From Hoylesella timonensis S9-PR14 (GTDB lineage: Bacteria > Bacteroidota > Bacteroidia > Bacteroidales > Bacteroidaceae), in contig NZ_JRPQ01000001.1 of assembly GCF_000762405.1 (NCBI RefSeq), positions 1-42,140 on the forward strand: a DNA stretch of 42,140 nucleotides, written 5' to 3'. This document shows positions 39,355-42,140 of this stretch, one piece after another; within the stretch, counting starts at the first letter, position 1; the number at the start of each line of letters is the position of its first letter. A program made the position numbers and the translations under genes. The notes beneath the pieces are model-generated. The model saw only the letters and a list, made by a program, of their open reading frames with translations. It did no database searches and was not told the DNA's origin.

Positions 39355-41742
39355 TTACTTTAATAAATATCTTACTTTGAAAGCTACAGACCGCCCAGGC
39401 AAAGGACAATTCAAATCGGATACGACGCGGCGGTTGGCTATATTCTTAACCTTTAGCGTAAAGCTCCATGTACTGTTCTGTAATGTGTGTTCTATGGCAG
39501 CATCCACTATCATAGAGGTGGGTATTTTGCGCTCTTGATATTTGCTCATCTCAAAATCGTAGTAATATTGGTGTATATATGAGGCGTCAACCATGATGCG
39601 GGTATTCTGTCCTCGACCGCCAAAGATATTCTCCTGATGATATTCCAGCCCTCCATTAGCCATGAAGTAAGGTACATTTGGAATACGCATGTTGTAGGTG
39701 GGGTTTTCCACCACTGTGCCGGGAACCATCTTTCGCTTGTCACGCAAGTCTTGGTATGTGGTGTTGGCATATAGATAGAGCATGGGCAATACGTCTCCTT
39801 TGGCTTCTAACTCTATTCCCATGGTTTGCACTTCACCAAAGTTTCTATATCGAGCCATGGTAGGTATCATGTCGGGTGTGAAACGTATCATGTCTTTTAA
39901 AGTGTTGTAAAAGCTGTTCAACTCCATTTCTATCATTCCACCATCTTTTAATGCTTTGTGGTAGAGCAAGCCAATATTATATCCTGTCGTGCGCTCGGGT
40001 TTTAGAGCTGGCGAAGGTAATATGGAATAGCCGTTGCCAATAAGCTCCTCGGTAGACGGTATGCGCACTTCTGAGTTGAACGATGCCTTGACCAACAGTT
40101 CGTCGGAGAACTTCCAGCGCATGGCGTTGCTAAAACCCGCAAAGTTTTTTGAACTGCTGACGGGCTTTGGCTCACTAATAGAGTAAGTGGAAATACTCCG
40201 TGAGTCGGAACTATATATAAAGTCTTTTATCGTGAATGCGTTTTGAAATCTGCCATTAAAAAGTGTCAAGTCGTACGATAGTCCTATGGTAGTGGATGTC
40301 ATCCTGCTATGAAAGTTGGCATTGAATCCTAAAGCCTTATCCATAAGCGAGTCGGTGGGAAACATATTCGTATTGTTGGCACATACATTGAGGTTGAGGC
40401 TGTGGTGTGCATTGATGAGATAATTTAGGTTGAGCTTGCCGCTCCAATCATACGACTTGTTATCGCCATCGCTTGGATGGCTGCCTTGCTCACCACCAAA
40501 AGGCGATACGGCAGGCAGCTGGTTGCCATCCCAGTCGTAGCGACACTTGGCTTTATCTGTCATTCCATATCGTCCGTACGAGAGCAGTGTCTCAAAAGTC
40601 AGGTCTAAGCCTGGTGCAAAAAAGTTCTCTTTTTGCAGCTTCAGTGCAGTCATGATGTTTTGTGACTTATTGAAAGCCTCACGAATATATTGGTCAATAC
40701 CTTGTATCTCTTGTCGGGTGTGGGTAAATATCAGTTCCCATTTTAGTTCGTCAAACCACCATTTGGTGGCTTTCACGGATGCACCACCAATAATCTTGGA
40801 AAATTTGTCATGGGTGCGCTTCACGGTTCTTCCATCCAAATGGTCTAAAACCATGTCGTAATCGTTGTCCGAATGGGTGTACACTCCACCAATGCCAAAC
40901 TGCAGTCCTGTGCGTTGGTTGGTACGCTTCAGAACAGTAGATAATTGGTGAGTGTTGAACGAGCTTATCTCGTACGATGCGTCGAAGTAAAGGGGAGGAT
41001 ACTCTTTGGTTACTACGTTTACGGCTCCACCTAATGCAGAACCACCAAACTTGTAGGGCACAATACCTTTATACACCTCAATGCGTTCTATCATTGAGGT
41101 AGGAATGTCATTGAGTGCCACAAAATTATTTAATCCTCCTAAGGGGCTTTCGTCAACAAACATGCCCATGCGCTTGCCTTCCAGCCCTCGTATTGATATG
41201 CGTGACGCACTTCCCATACCCCCTGTGTTGCGTACTGTTACCCCTACGGTGCGAGCCAGTACGTCATTGATATTCGTGGCAGTTCCCTCTAATTGCCGTT
41301 TGCCTATGACCGATACGGGTAAAGCCGACTGCTTTAGTTGTCTTATCTTATTTTTTCCCAAGATGGTTACACCTTGTAGTGTGTTACTGTTTGCATGTAG
41401 ACCTATGTTGATGCAAATGCTGTCTTGTTTGTTGAGAAATAAATCTACATTGGTCTTTTTTGTTTTATAGCCGACGTAAGACACCCGTAAGGTAAACTTT
41501 CCTTCTTCGCTGATGGGTAGAACATATCTACCTTGTTCGTTACTGATGGCATGCTTCTCCGTCCCTATGATTTCAATACTGGCACCACTCAAGGGGATAT
41601 GTCGCTGCTCATCGGTAACATATCCATACAGTATGGTTGTACCATGTGTTTGTGCGTTGGCGTTGTAACTTGTGGTGTGGAGCAAGCATAGTATGTAAAA
41701 GATACGTAGCAGGCATAAAGAATGTGTTGATAGTTGTTCCAT
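39355..41742 (-). CDS. TonB-dependent outer-membrane receptor (XusA-like siderophore type)
   Basis: Outer-membrane importer of 795 residues from the ATG at 41742 (MEQLSTHSLCLLRIFYILCL), which gives a clean signal peptide ending ...NANAQ. The open frame extends back to 42057 through the promoter and leader and is not believable there. Order: CarboxypepD-reg-like domain (about 40-120, ILYGYVTDEQRHIPLSGASI), plug (about 125-245, RNTGGMGSASRISIRGLEGK and AVNVVTKEYPP), and barrel ending VAFKVRYLLK. There is no STN domain, so it does not signal through FecR. With the DUF4374 gene it forms a two-gene uptake operon. It is led by a promoter and a transcription terminator in the 5' leader. Confidence 0.9.
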   Translation of the reverse strand: MEQLSTHSLCLLRIFYILCLLHTTSYNANAQTHGTTILYGYVTDEQRHIPLSGASIEIIGTEKHAISNEQGRYVLPISEEGKFTLRVSYVGYKTKKTNVDLFLNKQDSICINIGLHANSNTLQGVTILGKNKIRQLKQSALPVSVIGKRQLEGTATNINDVLARTVGVTVRNTGGMGSASRISIRGLEGKRMGMFVDESPLGGLNNFVALNDIPTSMIERIEVYKGIVPYKFGGSALGGAVNVVTKEYPPLYFDASYEISSFNTHQLSTVLKRTNQRTGLQFGIGGVYTHSDNDYDMVLDHLDGRTVKRTHDKFSKIIGGASVKATKWWFDELKWELIFTHTRQEIQGIDQYIREAFNKSQNIMTALKLQKENFFAPGLDLTFETLLSYGRYGMTDKAKCRYDWDGNQLPAVSPFGGEQGSHPSDGDNKSYDWSGKLNLNYLINAHHSLNLNVCANNTNMFPTDSLMDKALGFNANFHSRMTSTTIGLSYDLTLFNGRFQNAFTIKDFIYSSDSRSISTYSISEPKPVSSSKNFAGFSNAMRWKFSDELLVKASFNSEVRIPSTEELIGNGYSILPSPALKPERTTGYNIGLLYHKALKDGGMIEMELNSFYNTLKDMIRFTPDMIPTMARYRNFGEVQTMGIELEAKGDVLPMLYLYANTTYQDLRDKRKMVPGTVVENPTYNMRIPNVPYFMANGGLEYHQENIFGGRGQNTRIMVDASYIHQYYYDFEMSKYQERKIPTSMIVDAAIEHTLQNSTWSFTLKVKNIANRRVVSDLNCPLPGRSVAFKVRYLLK

Positions 41743-41802
41743 GTTTTTCTTTTTTGGTTTTTGAGGAGTCTTGAATAATGAATGAAATTCAAAACAATTC
41801 AC

Positions 41803-41837
41803 AAAAAAAAGATGCACCAACTTAAAGTTGATGCATC
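41803..41837 (-). terminator. Intrinsic terminator inside the receptor leader (putative attenuator)
   Basis: On the minus strand GATGCATCAAC (41837-41827), loop TTTAA, GTTGGTGCATC (41821-41811), then eight T (41810-41803). The 11-bp stem has one G-U wobble. It lies 60 bases before the receptor ATG and about 70-100 bases after the predicted transcription start, so it would stop transcripts before the receptor gene unless overridden. Confidence 0.75.
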
Positions 41838-41906
41838 TACATATAAATTCTCTACTAAAAGATTTGTCTTTCTTTCGCTTTCTTGCCATTGAAATATTTT
41901 TTTTGT
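41803..41906 (-). ncRNA. Short leader or small RNA upstream of the TonB receptor gene
   Basis: Between a good promoter (41913-41944) and a strong terminator (41803-41837) lies a unit of about 100 bases. It could be an attenuation leader, a free small RNA, or a mini-gene: an ATG at 41889 opens a Lys/Arg-rich frame (MARKRKKDKSFSRE...) that runs through the terminator in frame with the receptor. No known riboswitch class is recognisable. Which of these it is cannot be decided from the sequence. Confidence 0.45.
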
Positions 41907-41912
41907 TGGCGA

Positions 41913-41944
41913 CAAAGGTACTGCATATAAAATAAATTTGCAAT
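41913..41944 (-). promoter_or_regulatory. Promoter of the receptor leader
   Basis: On the minus strand ATTG (41944-41941), 20 bases, TACCTTTG (41920-41913), fitting TTTG/N19-21/TAnnTTTG with one mismatch in the -33 element. The start is predicted near 41906. Confidence 0.6.
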
Positions 41945-42096
41945 ACCCATTTGTAGGTATCTTGAACCATGATGTTTTTTTTTCGATGAGAAGCGAAAGG
42001 ATTTCTCTCCTTAAATAACCAGAGACAAATGTCGCTTTTGTCCTTTTTTTTTACCATAAAAAAGGGGGCGTCATGGGGCTGTTTTTTCGTTGGAAA

Positions 42097-42140
42097 TGAA
42101 TCGTTCGTTGAACAACCGTGAGAGAACCGTTGAAGAACCG
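42097..42140. repeat. Tandem 11-bp repeat at the window edge
   Basis: Four consecutive 11-base units: TGAATCGTTCG, TTGAACAACCG, TGAGAGAACCG and TTGAAGAACCG. The last three share the TNGANNAACCG pattern. The array is cut by the end of the window and may continue. Confidence 0.7.

Larger units (their letters stand above)
41743..42140. other. 398-bp region at the right edge upstream of the TonB receptor gene
   Basis: Holds the receptor leader with terminator (41803-41837) and promoter (41913-41944). Further right are a weak hairpin GACAAA/TTTGTC (42026-42044) followed on the plus strand by a T run, a GC-rich patch (42063-42081) and a tandem 11-bp repeat running to the window edge (42097-42140). 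No complete gene was seen. Confidence 0.6.

Noticed and set aside
41743..41913. Cobalamin or other known riboswitch before the TonB receptor
   Set aside because: The leader is only about 165 bases and shows no conserved B12-box-like or other known aptamer sequence; only a terminator hairpin is clear.
41743..42057. 105-codon N-terminal extension of the TonB receptor
   Set aside because: It runs through promoter and terminator sequence and would place the signal peptide internally; the ATG at 41742 starts a normal signal peptide.

Overview
The window reads as chromosome from a Prevotella-like member of the Bacteroidota. The evidence is SusC/SusD pairs, a FecR-type anti-sigma factor with a transducing SusC, DUF4374 and NigD-like lipoproteins, TAnnTTTG promoter -7 boxes, A-rich leaders without clear Shine-Dalgarno sequences, and the rpmH/efp and PASTA-RluD-Ddl gene groupings. 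No tRNA, rRNA, CRISPR array, intact insertion sequence or phage gene was seen. Genes are mostly intact. Many correct starts lie well inside the longest possible frame.

Layout. 1-8.0 kb is housekeeping: ackA (+); a tight five-gene minus-strand operon (PASTA membrane protein, RluD-type pseudouridine synthase, D-Ala-D-Ala ligase, acyltransferase, NigD-like lipoprotein) behind a near-perfect promoter; the 51-codon rpmH (-), diverging from efp (+). 8.4-14.1 kb holds plus-strand genes: a membrane glycosyltransferase, radC, a small membrane protein, a ZIP metal transporter, a DUF59 Fe-S protein, lpxH and an anaerobic sulfatase-maturase-like radical SAM enzyme. 14.2-16.6 kb is a divergent threonine catabolism pair: epimerase-type threonine dehydrogenase and 2-amino-3-ketobutyrate CoA ligase. 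16.6-21.9 kb holds an AMP-forming acyl-CoA ligase with its XRE-cupin regulator and a palindrome at the promoter, a PspC protein, argR, a secreted esterase and an FlK-type thioesterase.

22.5-34.9 kb is a polysaccharide utilisation locus: FecR anti-sigma factor, SusC with an STN signalling domain, SusD, a lipoprotein of the endonuclease/exonuclease/phosphatase (EEP) family, a GH89 alpha-N-acetylglucosaminidase and a GH3 beta-glycosidase with a likely PA14 insert. An ECF sigma factor lies convergently at the far end instead of beside fecR. The SusC barrel and the N-terminal two thirds of SusD sit in a sharply AT-rich block, which suggests that the glycan-binding part was swapped in. Removal of alpha-GlcNAc combined with a possible phosphodiesterase makes the substrate an open and interesting question.

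35.7-42.1 kb holds a BI-1 family membrane protein, a hexapeptide acetyltransferase, a TetR regulator and a Xus-like xenosiderophore pair (DUF4374 lipoprotein plus TonB-dependent receptor). The receptor gene has a leader with its own promoter and a strong intrinsic terminator ahead of its start codon, so it is a candidate attenuation-controlled uptake system or contains a small RNA.

The intergenic DNA is rich in short repeat families: AACTCGTCAACT-type repeats, 20-bp and 11-bp tandem units, a GC-rich hairpin, and a TCAATGCTTTAGT dispersed repeat.
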